Shown here: piece after piece, positions 34,165 to 44,233 of the stretch
Layout of the letters: every line of letters starts with the position of its first letter
Numbering within the stretch: the first letter of the stretch is position 1
Assembly: GCF_914767665.1 (NCBI RefSeq)
Contig: NC_059503.1
Location: forward strand, 50,708,852 to 50,772,851
From: Harmonia axyridis
Taxonomy: Eukaryota; Arthropoda; Insecta; Coleoptera; Coccinellidae
Reading direction: 5' to 3'
DNA length: 64,000 bases
Translations under genes and position numbers: made by a program
Notes under the pieces: model-generated
Seen by the model: only the letters and a program-made list of their open reading frames with translations
Told to the model about the DNA's origin: nothing
Databases searched by the model: none

Positions 34165-37111
34165 TTTTCTTCTCAGGTAGATATTGCCTGTGAAGAAAGT
34201 TTTGAATCAACATTCTCTCGTAATGAATAGGGTAGATTTGGGGTGAAGATTCCTTTTCGAGATGATATCTGTAAGTTGGGTGATTCAAAGGCAATAGTAA
34301 TTAAAAAGTTCTTGTCTCAAGAGATGAGGTTAGAAAAAAAATCCTCTCCTTAAGAAACAATATATGATTTCATGAAAGAATATCTGGAGTTAGGGCACAT
34401 GAGTTTCGTGAGCGACCTATCGCATGATAAGATGTCATTCTTTCTACCTCATCATCCTGTCCTTCGTGAGTATAGTCGCACAACAAAAATCCGAATTCTG
34501 TTTGATGTTAATTAAATTCCGTAAATTTAGCTTTGCCGTCTCGGCAGATATAGCCAAAATGTATCGGCAAATACTTGTTCATCCAGATGATAAACCATTG
34601 CAAAGAATAGTCTGGAGTTTCGACAAAGAGGAGGATATTCAGGTGTACAATCTTGACACTGTCACATATGGTCTAACGAGTGCGCCTTACTCAGCTTGAG
34701 GTGCATTCAACAGCTTGAAATCGATTCGCAAGATCAGTATCCGGCTACTTCTAAAATTATTCAGGAAGATTGTTATGTGGATGATTTGATTGCCAGATTC
34801 AATAATGAATCCGAAGGTATTCAAGTTTGTGGCGACATTTCAAAAATGTTAAATTCTGGGTGCTTCGATTTGCGAAAATGGAGATCGAATAACCGAAACT
34901 TCTTGAGTAATTTTAAACCAGATTTGCTATCTTCAGATATTTTAACCATCTGTAATAAGGACACAAGACTCTTAGGTATCCAATGGTTCTCTGAGAGTGA
35001 TGAACTCTCCTTTCAATATCCTAAACCCATAGTTTCTTGTCGGAGATTTCAAAGGTTTTTGATCCTCTAGGTTTATTGTTCCCTACGGTTATTGTTGCGA
35101 AGAGGTTAATTCGATAGGATTGGGATGAAGAGATTCCTGATGAATTGAGAGAAAGGTGGCTAGCCTTTCAACAAGATAGGGCAAAATTAAGTTTTCGTGT
35201 TCCCCGATTATCATTGGTATTGAATAATTTGAAGGTACAACTTTTTGGATTTTCTGACGCTATTATTTGATCATTTGATGAAAAGGTAAGGTGTCACTTT
35301 TTTGTTCAAAGACAAAGGTTTCTCCTCTTAAACCTTTAACCATGCCGAGGTTGGAATTGCTCGCTGCTTTGATGCTCTCTCGATTAGTGAAATCTGTCAC
35401 CGAAATCATGACTTCGGTGACGGAATGCTATTTATGGTCGGATTATGAAATTGTGTTGTATTGGATTAACACAGATCCCGTCAAATTGCAGTTATTCGTT
35501 GATTCTAGCAGGAGCTCACCTGCAATTTCAAGTGAAACTGTCCTATCTAGCGAAAACCATGCGGATATCCCATCTAGAGGTTTATTTCCGTCAGAGTTAA
35601 GGTCGAGTGAACTCTGGTGGATAAAAGATTTCAATGAAAACTATTTTCAATTCAAGTTCACTCCCTCATTGAAAGAAATTCCCGAATTAAAACTATCAAA
35701 GATAAATATATTTTCCACGCAACTACTGAAGATTTCGATATTTTTAATAGGTATTCTAGTTTGAATGAATTAATAGTAGTTTCCTTTTGTCGCAGATTTT
35801 TTTCGTCAAAGTGGGGACGAAAGTTATCAGGTAGATTAACAAGTGAAGAACTTCAAAATTTACAAAATTTTCTGGTGAAAGTAAGTCAACAAGAAATTTT
35901 CGCGAAAGAATATAATTTCTTGTTGAATAATGACAGAAAACATGTAGAAACTAGATTCAAACATTTGTTCGTTTTTATAGATGATAAAGGTTTCATGAGA
36001 GTTGGTGGAAGATAACGTTTGTCTAACCTGAATTATGATGCTTAACATCCTATCATATTAGACGGCAAACAACCTCTGACTGCACTAATATTCCAGTCGG
36101 GGCATATTGAATTGCATCCAGGTCCGCAATTTCTTGTTGAATAATATTCGACAAACTTATTGGCCCCTAAACGGAATGAATGTGGCAAAAAAGATAGTCT
36201 GAGATTGCCTAAAATGTTTCAAGTTTTCCCCAACGTCTCAATCAGTCATCATGGGTGATTTTCCTAATTGCAGAGTAACGCTCTCATTTCCATTTCAATC
36301 GACTGGTGTCGATTACGAGGGTCCGTTTTTGATAAAAGTCAGGAAATCGAGATGATGCAAAATATCAAAGGCTTATATTTGCCTGTTCATTTGTTGTGTT
36401 AAGGCAATACATCTTGAATTGGTTTCAGATTTGACAACAGCCGCTTTGATTGCTTGTTTTAAAAGATTTGTTTCACGAAGAGATTTTCCATCTCTTTTTT
36501 TTCAGATAATGGATTTAATTTTGTCGGTGCAAATAACAATCTTCAAGAATTATATCAGTTCCTCAAACAAGATGAATATTCCATTTTTAATTGCGCTGGT
36601 GAAAATAGTATTGAGTGGCATTTTATTCCTCCTAGCTCAACTCATATTGGAGGTATCTGGGAGGTAAATGTGAATTCATTTAGGACACATTTTTATAGAG
36701 TAATTGTGGAAACCATTTTAACGTTCGAAGAATTGAGCACTGTGTTGACACAAATAGAATCGGTCTTAAATTCCCGACCTTTGTATCCTCTCTCTTCCGA
36801 TGACAATGATTTAACACCCTTAACCCCTGCTCACTTCTACTTCTTCATAGGCCGCCTGAATCGAAGTGTACCAGATCCAGACGTCACATCCATCCAACTG
36901 AATCGGCTATCTAGGTTCCAGTTGCTCCAGAAGCTCCATCGAAGTTTCTGGAAACGTTGGTCACGGGACTATCTCACTTGCCTCCAACAGAGGAGAAAGT
37001 GGACTACTGGATCAACTCCAGTTGTTGTTGGAACCATGGTCATCATAAGGAACGACAACTACCCTCCAGCCAAGTGGGATCTTGGAAAAATTATTGAATC
37101 ATCCTGGTAAT
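34165..37111 (+). pseudogene. BEL/Pao retrotransposon pol remnant (RT, RNase H, integrase)
   Basis: Broken by many stops and at least one internal deletion. In order: FRDDICKLGDSKAIVIKKFL, FFLPHHPVLREYSRTTKIRI (before RT), then after a ~40-residue gap FRKFSFAVSADIAKMYRQIL, VTYGLTSAP, IIQEDCYVDDLIARF (motif C), TMPRLELLAALMLSRLV (RNase H region), ECYLWSDYEIVLYWINTD, an integrase zone in several frames (GIELHPGPQF; IPPSSTHIGGIWE), and LNSRPLYPLSSDDNDLTPLT with TPVVVGTMVIIRNDNYPPAK, the DUF5641-like C-terminus. This order is diagnostic for BEL/Pao. No 5' LTR is visible next to it. Confidence 0.9.
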
Positions 37112-37311
37112 GATGGTGTGACTCGTGTAGTGAGTGTTAAAACTGGAAAAGGTGTGTAAAACTGTGCCCATTACATAATATGACACAAAATTGACTGTTC
37201 AACCAATGTGTATATAGATATTTTATAATTTTGGTTAATCTCTAATGCAATTTCAAATCACTTATATCCTGTCGAAACCTTGTCGCCTGTCAAGGGCGGC
37301 ATTGAGAAATT

Positions 37312-37702
37312 GCAGTTACAATTTCAAACAATCATATACTTAAGAGAAATACGATACTTGAGTGAAATCCCATTGATGGCACCAGAGTCGGTTCTTTTTT
37401 ATATATTTGATTTAATTTAATGTCTAGTTTATAAGTTTTATTATATTTTCTTCCTCTGATGAGGTTTTCTAATGTATATAACATAATTTGTATTCATTGG
37501 TATAATTTTAGATAAGTTTTCTTCATTGTATATATTCATGAACTCTATGAGTAACATTTTATGGTTAACGTCAAGGTTCTGGATGCATGAGAGATTCTAA
37601 CCCGATTCGGAGGTTAACCGTTGACATTGGCGTTTATTCTCCTGTGATTTTTCCTTATAATTAATAAATTAATCTAATTTTCGGTAGTTATTAATAATCC
37701 AA
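37312..37702 (+). repeat. 3' LTR of the BEL/Pao element
   Basis: Starts TGCAGTTACAATTTC after a purine-rich AGGGCGGCATTGAGAAAT (likely polypurine tract) and ends near TAATCCAACA. Homologous to 4911-5326 over its first ~280 bp; the right ends differ, so they are related but different LTR variants. The right boundary is approximate. Confidence 0.65.
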
Positions 37703-37780
37703 CATCCACTTATACTGTGTAGTATTCGTGTACTAGAAGGTAGGCCTTTTTAGGGACAATTTATACTAATACGAGTATTT

Positions 37781-39041
37781 TTGAAGCTAACTGATAAGGG
37801 AATTTTTTTCTTTTCTGATGGACTTGCCATCAGGGGGGTCTGGAGACCCCCTCCGCTTTCACCAGAAGCCAAAACCCAAGATCTTCTCACACCAAAATCT
37901 AAAGAAACTTTGAATAGACTATTCTTAATAGATGAATCATCTAATGAAAGTTATTATTCTCAGGCAGATCTAGCACTTCTAACAAGGGAAATAGAGCTGA
38001 TTACAGCCACCTTCAAGAATGATCAGGAGAGAGTTAACGAGGCTAGTGAATAATCACAAACTATTACAAATATTGTTAATATACATAAACCTTTTAAAAA
38101 GCAAAAACTAGACCTCAAATATGATATTAATGACATGGGTCCGTTTATAGTTATTATGGAATCCAAATCAGGAAATAATATAGGAAACATTCATCTAATG
38201 AATTAAGGTAAAAAACTAGCTGCCTTGAACATCAAGGGAATAAAAAATATCTCTAAAAAGGGTAAAAAGAGAATAGCTGTAGAGTTTGATATACCGGACC
38301 CAGCCAATAGTTTTTTGAACAACCATCCTTTTATACAGGATCAGGATATTGATGTGTTTATCCCTGCAAGTATGGTATGTAGTAGAGGGGTTGTAAAGAA
38401 TGTCGGTTTTGATATAACGAAGGAAGATTTTTTGAACTTTGCTCAATCAAGGGTAACGATATTGGATGCTCGACAACTTAACAGAAGGGTAGTTAGAGAC
38501 GATAGGATTAGTTATGAACCATCCAATACATGGGTGGTTACTTTTGAAGGGAAAAATCTACCAGACAAAATAGGATTGTGGGACTGTATTAGGCATGTCT
38601 CACTGTATGTGGGACCTGTCATACAGTGCTATAATTGTCTCAGGTAAGGCCATTCTAAGACCAATTGCCACTCTCCTTTGGAGTCAAAAAGATGTAGGAA
38701 TTGCGGGGAAAATCACGATGAAGCAATATGCTCGAATTCGGATAAGCCAAAGTGCATTTTTTGTGATGGGAAACACGCATCAACGCTTGTCCAGAATTTG
38801 AGCGCCAAAGAAGAATTAATAATTTGATCGCTGTTCAAAATATTTCATACTTTGAACCGGTAAAACAAATGCCAAAAACCTATAACGGGAGCCTAGCAAA
38901 TGTACGATATAATTCAACATCGAATCAACTTAGATCAAATCTATTTCCACAACTCCCAGTTAGAATCACCGACAAAGTGCAGGACTCAGCTATTATCATG
39001 GTGCAAGATATAATGTCTCTTATGCCTACAAGACGGACTAC
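37781..39041 (+). pseudogene. I/Jockey-like ORF1 (gag-like, three CCHC knuckles), broken
   Basis: Pieces: an N-terminal low-complexity part (SPEAKTQDLLTPKSKETLNR), a gag-like RNA-binding domain (RIAVEFDIPDPANSFLNNHP, GVVKNVGFDITKEDF, SNTWVVTFEGKNLPD), then three CCHC knuckles across a frameshift at ~38645: CYNCLR, CRNCGENHDEAIC and CIFCDGKHAST. A following block, VQNISYFEPVKQMPKTYNGS, is usual after the knuckles. The gene stops at a (TA)n at 39042. Its missing end appears to be at 60503, 21.5 kb away, in the same orientation. Confidence 0.82.
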
Positions 39042-39082
39042 AAGGTATATATATATATGTTTATATATATATATATATATAT
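39042..39082. repeat. (TA)n microsatellite (imperfect)
   Basis: Left edge of the 21.5-kb nested block, interrupting the I-like ORF1. Confidence 0.9.
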
Positions 39083-39502
39083 ACCGGACATGGTGGTATG
39101 GGACAAAAAGAATAGAACGGCAGTAATTATCGACTTTGCCGTCCCGCAAGATCAAAATATGATGAATACCTATGCAGAGAAGATAAGGAAGTACGAACCA
39201 CTGTCAAGGCAGATGAGAGACATGTGGAAGTTGAGAAGGGTGGAAATAATCCCACTTATAATCAGTGTCAATGGACTAGTACTAAAGAAAACTGTCCAGC
39301 ATATCAAAGATCTAGAAATGCAAAATAATACCATTACATGGATGCAAAAAGCCGTTTTGCTTGGCACTGTGAATATTATCAGACAGGTCATCTATCCACA
39401 CTGAGGAGCAGACCTTCTCTTGGTAGAAATACCCGGGAAGCCCTGTAAGAAGTACCACTAAAGTGTGAAATCAAAAAAAAAAAAAAAATATATATATATA
39501 TA
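39083..39502 (+). mobile_element. R4/Dong-like fragment d: endonuclease C-terminus and 3' UTR
   Basis: Frame: PDMVVWDKKNRTAVIIDFAV, PLIISVNGLV, QKAVLLGTVNIIRQVIYPH-stop, matching the restriction-like nuclease and C-terminus of copies a and b but diverged. The Asp of AVIIDFAVP is kept. The 3' UTR ends in a ~16-base A run and (TA)n (39489-39502). Inserted in (TA)n and cut at its 5' end. Confidence 0.85.
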
Positions 39503-40168
39503 GTATGCGGTTCTTCTTCAGGATGCTAAAAATCACACAAATTACAAAGTTAGAGTTGGAAAGTTGTAAAAACAGCAATTCATGCTTACATCTGACAAGA
39601 CAGAATTATTTAAGATGATAAGTACAGCTATAAAAGGTCTTCTACTCATAAAATTCAACAAAAATCACAATCAATCTAGAAATCTCAGAAACGTTGCCGT
39701 AATGCATATGTCAAATTTACAGGTTAACATTCATAGAACAGGGGAACACAGAGAAAACAACAATTCACGAAGTGACATAAAGTCATGTTTATCATGTTTA
39801 TTCGTGAATTGTTGTTTTTTCTGTGTTCCCCTGTTCTATGAATGTTAACCTGTAAATTTGACATATGCATTACGGCAACGTTTCTGAGATTTCTAGATTG
39901 ATTGTGATTTTTGTTGAATTTTATGAGTAGAAGACCTTTTATAGCTGTACTTATCATCTTAAATAATTCTGTCTTGTCAGATGTAAGCATGAATTGCTGT
40001 TTTTACAACTTTCCAACTCTAACTTTGTAATTTGTGTGATTTTTAGCATCCTGAAGAAGAACCGCATATTGGTTCGAAATATAGATGAATAGACTGTTGA
40101 TCTTTTTTAAATTGCCTAGATACCCAACCACACCTCCTTACTTTATTCGGCAAATAATTTATCTTACT
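39503..40168. mobile_element. PLE E locus: head-to-head twin of 3' ends only
   Basis: Left arm (minus, 39503-39770) mirrors right arm (plus, ~39798-40060) almost exactly, around a ~28-bp centre. The right arm has the hammerhead-like motif (CTGAAGA at 40051, stem II GAACC/GGTTC, GAAA) and runs to (TA)n at 40169. The left arm is cut inside the same motif (39505-39521). No coding part. Same layout as the larger PLE loci. Confidence 0.85.
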
Positions 40169-40190
40169 GATATATATATATATATATATA
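40169..40190. repeat. (TA)n microsatellite
   Basis: Between PLE E and PLE F. Confidence 0.95.
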
Positions 40191-40196
40191 TTTGAT

Positions 40197-40527
40197 TAGT
40201 TAACAGTCGTACTATAAATGTCTGCAATTTTAAGGGATATCGACTGAAGCGAGGTAGATTTAAATACTCTTTATTTCTTGCCTAGCTTTCGGAAAACTTT
40301 GTTTCCATCATCAGGGCCAAAAATGTTGAGGTTATTCCTCAGTAATTACAAATAATTTGTAATTACTGTTGAGGTTATTCCTCAGTAATTACAAATAATT
40401 TGTAATTACTGAGGAATAACCTCAACATTTTTGGCCCTGATGATGGAAACAAAGTTTTCCGAAAGCTAGGCAAGAAATAAAGAGTATTTAAATCTACCTC
40501 GCTTCAGTCGATATCCCTTAAAATTGC

Positions 40528-40530
<3 letters not shown>
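40197..40530. mobile_element. PLE F locus: head-to-head twin of ~150-bp 3' ends
   Basis: Two mirrored ends, each with the hammerhead-like motif and the AATAAAGAGT box, meet in a palindromic centre (TGAGGTTATTCCTCAGTAAT and complement) that is partly duplicated. No other part of the element is present. The outer ends lie against or near (TA)n. Confidence 0.85.
40437..40475 (+). ncRNA. Hammerhead-like motif of PLE F (canonical CTGATGA core)
   Basis: CTGATGA, stem II GGAAA/TTTCC, GAAA, GCTAGGCAAG, then AAATAAAGAGT. The mirrored copy is at 40279-40314 on the minus strand. The core and GAAA are canonical; the base after stem III is A, so the cleavage site is atypical. Confidence 0.6.

Positions 40531-40562
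<32 letters not shown>
40531..40562. repeat. (TA)n microsatellite
   Basis: Left boundary of the PLE B array. Confidence 0.95.
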
Positions 40563-40565
<3 letters not shown>

Positions 40566-41115
40566 CAATAGTTATAAGTATGATAAGGGGTGTGGGAAAA
40601 TTGATAAGTGTTATAATTTCACTCTTCTTTATTTCATTTAGTCGACGTTTCGATCCGGATGGGGACCTTCTTCAGGACTCTACAATAGCAATAGAAAACA
40701 GTCAAAAACATGGCAATCACAAAACATGTAAAAATAGTACATACCGAAATACAGAGTTGTAAAGATCTTATTTGAACACAAATCAATAGCTCTCAAGAAA
40801 GCAATGAACAAGAACATCAACAAATTTAGCGAAAAAAGATCTGATATTTCGTTAGCACAAGAGTAGAAATCAATTATCATATGTAAATAAGGTAAACAGA
40901 AAAATCAACAAAATGAGAGGTTGTCAAAAATGTTGTCAACCAGACTTGCCACAGAATACACGCACATGACAATTGAAACATAGAATAGCATTAAATCACA
41001 CTTGGTCGCAGTAATTCACTCTCACCGAACTCAGAACAAATGCGATTATTGAAAGACTCCATGAACCGAATCCAAACCCCTCTCACAGAAATAGTCCGGA
41101 ACACAGATTTCATTA

Positions 41116-43647
41116 TTACGTTATCCCGACTGTAGAACTTGTGAAAATATTCATTCCATTTGATCCGTCCAATTCTCTGCCACCAAACTGGTCATAATGA
41201 ATCAAATAAGTATAGATGGAGCTAATATTGTTTACATCCCTTCTGTAATTCATAGAACAAGTGTGTCGTTTAATATGGTACATCTCTAAGAAACATCTTT
41301 TCTTTCCACTAACTGCACATTCAAGAATTTTGGTGGAATCATAATCCATTGGGTGATCTTTGTCCCGGGTATGGTCTGCTAGGGCACAAATCTTATTTGG
41401 ATTCTTGATGTCGCTCTTGTGTTGAGCAATCCTTCTCTTCAAAAGCTGAGATGTCTGACCAATATACACCTCACTACATATTGAACATGGAATACAATAC
41501 ACCACACCACTCATATTATCAACAGTCATCCTATCTTTCACTCGACTGTATAGTCTGTCAATTTTAAAATAAGATTTCGGAATCAATTTAATTTGTGTGG
41601 TCTTTAGGAGGTTAATTAATGCATTAGTCATACCATTTATTAGGGGAATAGAAGAGTAAAGAATTCTATCTACGTTCTCAGTGTCCACAGTGGTGGATGC
41701 GCCCCTCTCTCCATTCGTTGGCTGTCTCGAAGGAGTGGTATTGTATATCAATCTGGACAACAACCTCTTTGGGTATCCATTCTCTAGCATCAATTGTAAC
41801 AATAACCTCAGATTCTGCTGCCTTAGACTTGGATGGGCAACTTTTTCGATGCGATTCTTCAATCCTAAAATCATGTTTACCTTTTGTCCATGTGGATGAT
41901 TGGAAAAATAGTGTAAGTATCTCCCTGAACTTGTTGGCTTTCGGTACCAATCCAGAATCAGCCTATTTTCCGGTGTTCGAATCACCCTTGTATCCAGGAA
42001 TGGGACACCACTCGCTGTTTCTTCCTCCAACGTAAACTGTATACTTTCATGTTCACTGTTGAACCTGTTTAGAACGAAAGCAACCTGGTCTTTAGGTACA
42101 GCACATATTAGATCATCAACATATTTCTTGATGAAAGGAATGTGAAAAGGAATGCTAACAAGAATGCAGTCCAGAAGGAAATCCATTACTACTTCAGCAA
42201 TGGACGGACTGAAGTTGGAACCCATAGGGGAACCGAGCACCTGTTTGAAGAACCTACCATTAAAAAGAAAATAGTTAGAAGAAAACAGGAACTTAATGGC
42301 ATATATGAATTCTTCTTTTGGTAGACTAGTGTGGTTTTTGATAGTATCCCACTTGTTCTCAACAGCTGAGACTGCCAACTCTACAGGAATGTTGGTGAAA
42401 AGAGATACAACGTCCAGGCTGATCAGGACATAATCAACAGGTAACTGGAAACCATTCACACATTGGGCAAAAGCAAAGGAATCTTCAATAAAATATCTAC
42501 TTCTGGTGGAAGAAAGATATTTAGACAGGATGTCTGAAACAAAAACTGACAGTTTGGAAGTGGGGGTGTTGACAGATGATATTATTGGTCTCAAGGCAAG
42601 AATGGGTTTGTGGATTTTTGGTAAACCGTAGAATCTAGCGGGAACTGAATTATAAATGTACAGTAATTTACCTTGTACTTGTGTTATGTGGCCCCCACTG
42701 ACCCATCGCTTAATCAATGCATTACATTTACCTTGTATTGTAATGGTTGGATCTCTGTTAGGAAGAAGTTGGTAATATTGTTCATTGAGCAAAATTGTGT
42801 TGGAGAGCTCTATGTACTGATCCTTATCCATCAATACCGTAACATTGCCTTTATCAGCCCGTAACACAAGCAATTCTTGATGTTGACTTAGGTACCTCTT
42901 ACAGTGGTAAAATTCTCTCTGGAAAACATTATTAGTCCTTTTTCCAGGTTTGATGTAGTTGGTTATAATATTAGCAGCTTGGGAACGTTTGATGTTCTTC
43001 CCCTCATCTGACAGTCTATCATTAAGGTCTATAATGCTCTCTACATCTGCCAACAGTCCCGACATGGAAACCTCCTTCAAAGGAATATCAATGCCGAATC
43101 TGGGGCCCAGTGCTAGGAATTTCAATATTCTATCTGGTATAATCACAGAACTAACATTCCTAACCCACCTTTCTTGTGGTTCTACTCTCTTTAGAAGTTC
43201 ATCCGATAGAGCTCTCACCTTCATCAGATTTCTCTCCCTGATAGCAGCAAATTCTCTTCTGTACCTTCTGGACTGGTAAGATTCAAAACGAATTAGCATC
43301 TCTGGTGGAAGCAACCCCTCCAAGATCTGCCACAACCTGGAAGACTCACACTCCATTCTTCCTATCCTGGTCACAGTCACAGTGATCTCAAATTGAAGAA
43401 CGAGACGCCTTGATTTCTCCAACATAGCTTGAACCTGTCTGGACGAACCTGAATCACTTGCTGAGCTGAACAAATAATTCATATTGCTGGAAATATGTTT
43501 GGGAAGTAAACCCTGTCTTTTGCATTCCAAAAGGAACACTCTTCGGTTTCTATAAGATGCCAGTTTCATATTGTATGAAGACCATGACTTCAACGCCTCA
43601 TATGCTACTCTTCCATAGTTGTTTCTCACTTCTGCATAAAACCCCAT
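41116..43647 (-). CDS. PLE B copy E1: RT with GIY-YIG endonuclease, intact
   Basis: 843 residues from MGFYAEVRNNYGRVAYEAL. N-terminal box YRNRRVFLLECKRQGLLP; RT with YGLPKIHKPILALRPIISS, LISLDVVSLFTNIP (A), LGSPMGSNFSPSIAEVVMD (B), FIKKYVDDLICAV (C), VPFLDTRVI, WYRKPTSSGRYLHYFSNHP; GIY-YIG domain VVYCIPCSICSEVYIGQTSQ with LLKRRIAQHKSDI and ALADHTRDKDH. All expected catalytic residues are visible. The hammerhead-like motif downstream has a C-to-G change breaking one stem II pair (40655 region). Its long reverse-frame shadows are not genes. Confidence 0.95.
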   Translation of the reverse strand: MGFYAEVRNNYGRVAYEALKSWSSYNMKLASYRNRRVFLLECKRQGLLPKHISSNMNYLFSSASDSGSSRQVQAMLEKSRRLVLQFEITVTVTRIGRMECESSRLWQILEGLLPPEMLIRFESYQSRRYRREFAAIRERNLMKVRALSDELLKRVEPQERWVRNVSSVIIPDRILKFLALGPRFGIDIPLKEVSMSGLLADVESIIDLNDRLSDEGKNIKRSQAANIITNYIKPGKRTNNVFQREFYHCKRYLSQHQELLVLRADKGNVTVLMDKDQYIELSNTILLNEQYYQLLPNRDPTITIQGKCNALIKRWVSGGHITQVQGKLLYIYNSVPARFYGLPKIHKPILALRPIISSVNTPTSKLSVFVSDILSKYLSSTRSRYFIEDSFAFAQCVNGFQLPVDYVLISLDVVSLFTNIPVELAVSAVENKWDTIKNHTSLPKEEFIYAIKFLFSSNYFLFNGRFFKQVLGSPMGSNFSPSIAEVVMDFLLDCILVSIPFHIPFIKKYVDDLICAVPKDQVAFVLNRFNSEHESIQFTLEEETASGVPFLDTRVIRTPENRLILDWYRKPTSSGRYLHYFSNHPHGQKVNMILGLKNRIEKVAHPSLRQQNLRLLLQLMLENGYPKRLLSRLIYNTTPSRQPTNGERGASTTVDTENVDRILYSSIPLINGMTNALINLLKTTQIKLIPKSYFKIDRLYSRVKDRMTVDNMSGVVYCIPCSICSEVYIGQTSQLLKRRIAQHKSDIKNPNKICALADHTRDKDHPMDYDSTKILECAVSGKKRCFLEMYHIKRHTCSMNYRRDVNNISSIYTYLIHYDQFGGRELDGSNGMNIFTSSTVGIT

Positions 43648-44233
43648 GCTTAAATATCAACAATTTTAATTCCCAATATACAACAATAGTTATAAGTATG
43701 ATAAGGGGTGTGGGAAAATTGATAAGTGTTATAATTTCACTCTTCTTTATTTCATTTAGTCGACGTTTCGATCCCGATGGGGACCTTCTTCAGGACTCTA
43801 CAATAGCAATAGAAAACAGTCAAAAACATGGCAATCACAAAACATGTAAAAATAGTACATACCGAAATACAGAGTTGTAAAGATCTTATTTGAACACAAA
43901 TCAATAGCTCTCAAGAAAGCAATGAACAAGAACATCAACAAATTTAGCGAAAAAAGATCTGATATTTCGTTAGCACAAGAGTAGAAATCAATTATCATAT
44001 GTAAATAAGGTAAACAGAAAAATCAACAAAATGAGAGGTTGTCAAAAATGTTGTCAACCAGACTTGCCACAGAATACACGCACATGACAATTGAAACATA
44101 GAATAGCATTAAATCACACTTGGTCGCAGTAATTCACTCTCACCGAACTCAGAACAAATGCGATTATTGAAAGACTCCATGAACCGAATCCAATCCCCTC
44201 TCACAGAAATAGTCCGGAACACAGATTTCATTA

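Noticed and set aside
34424..37110. Functional BEL/Pao pol gene
   Set aside because: Multiple stops, frame changes and a deletion before RT motif A; no intact frame.
41681..42035. Open frames antisense or out of frame to the PLE B genes, repeated in all copies
   Set aside because: They recur only because the PLE copies are identical; their codons are explained by the RT/GIY-YIG gene on the other frame.
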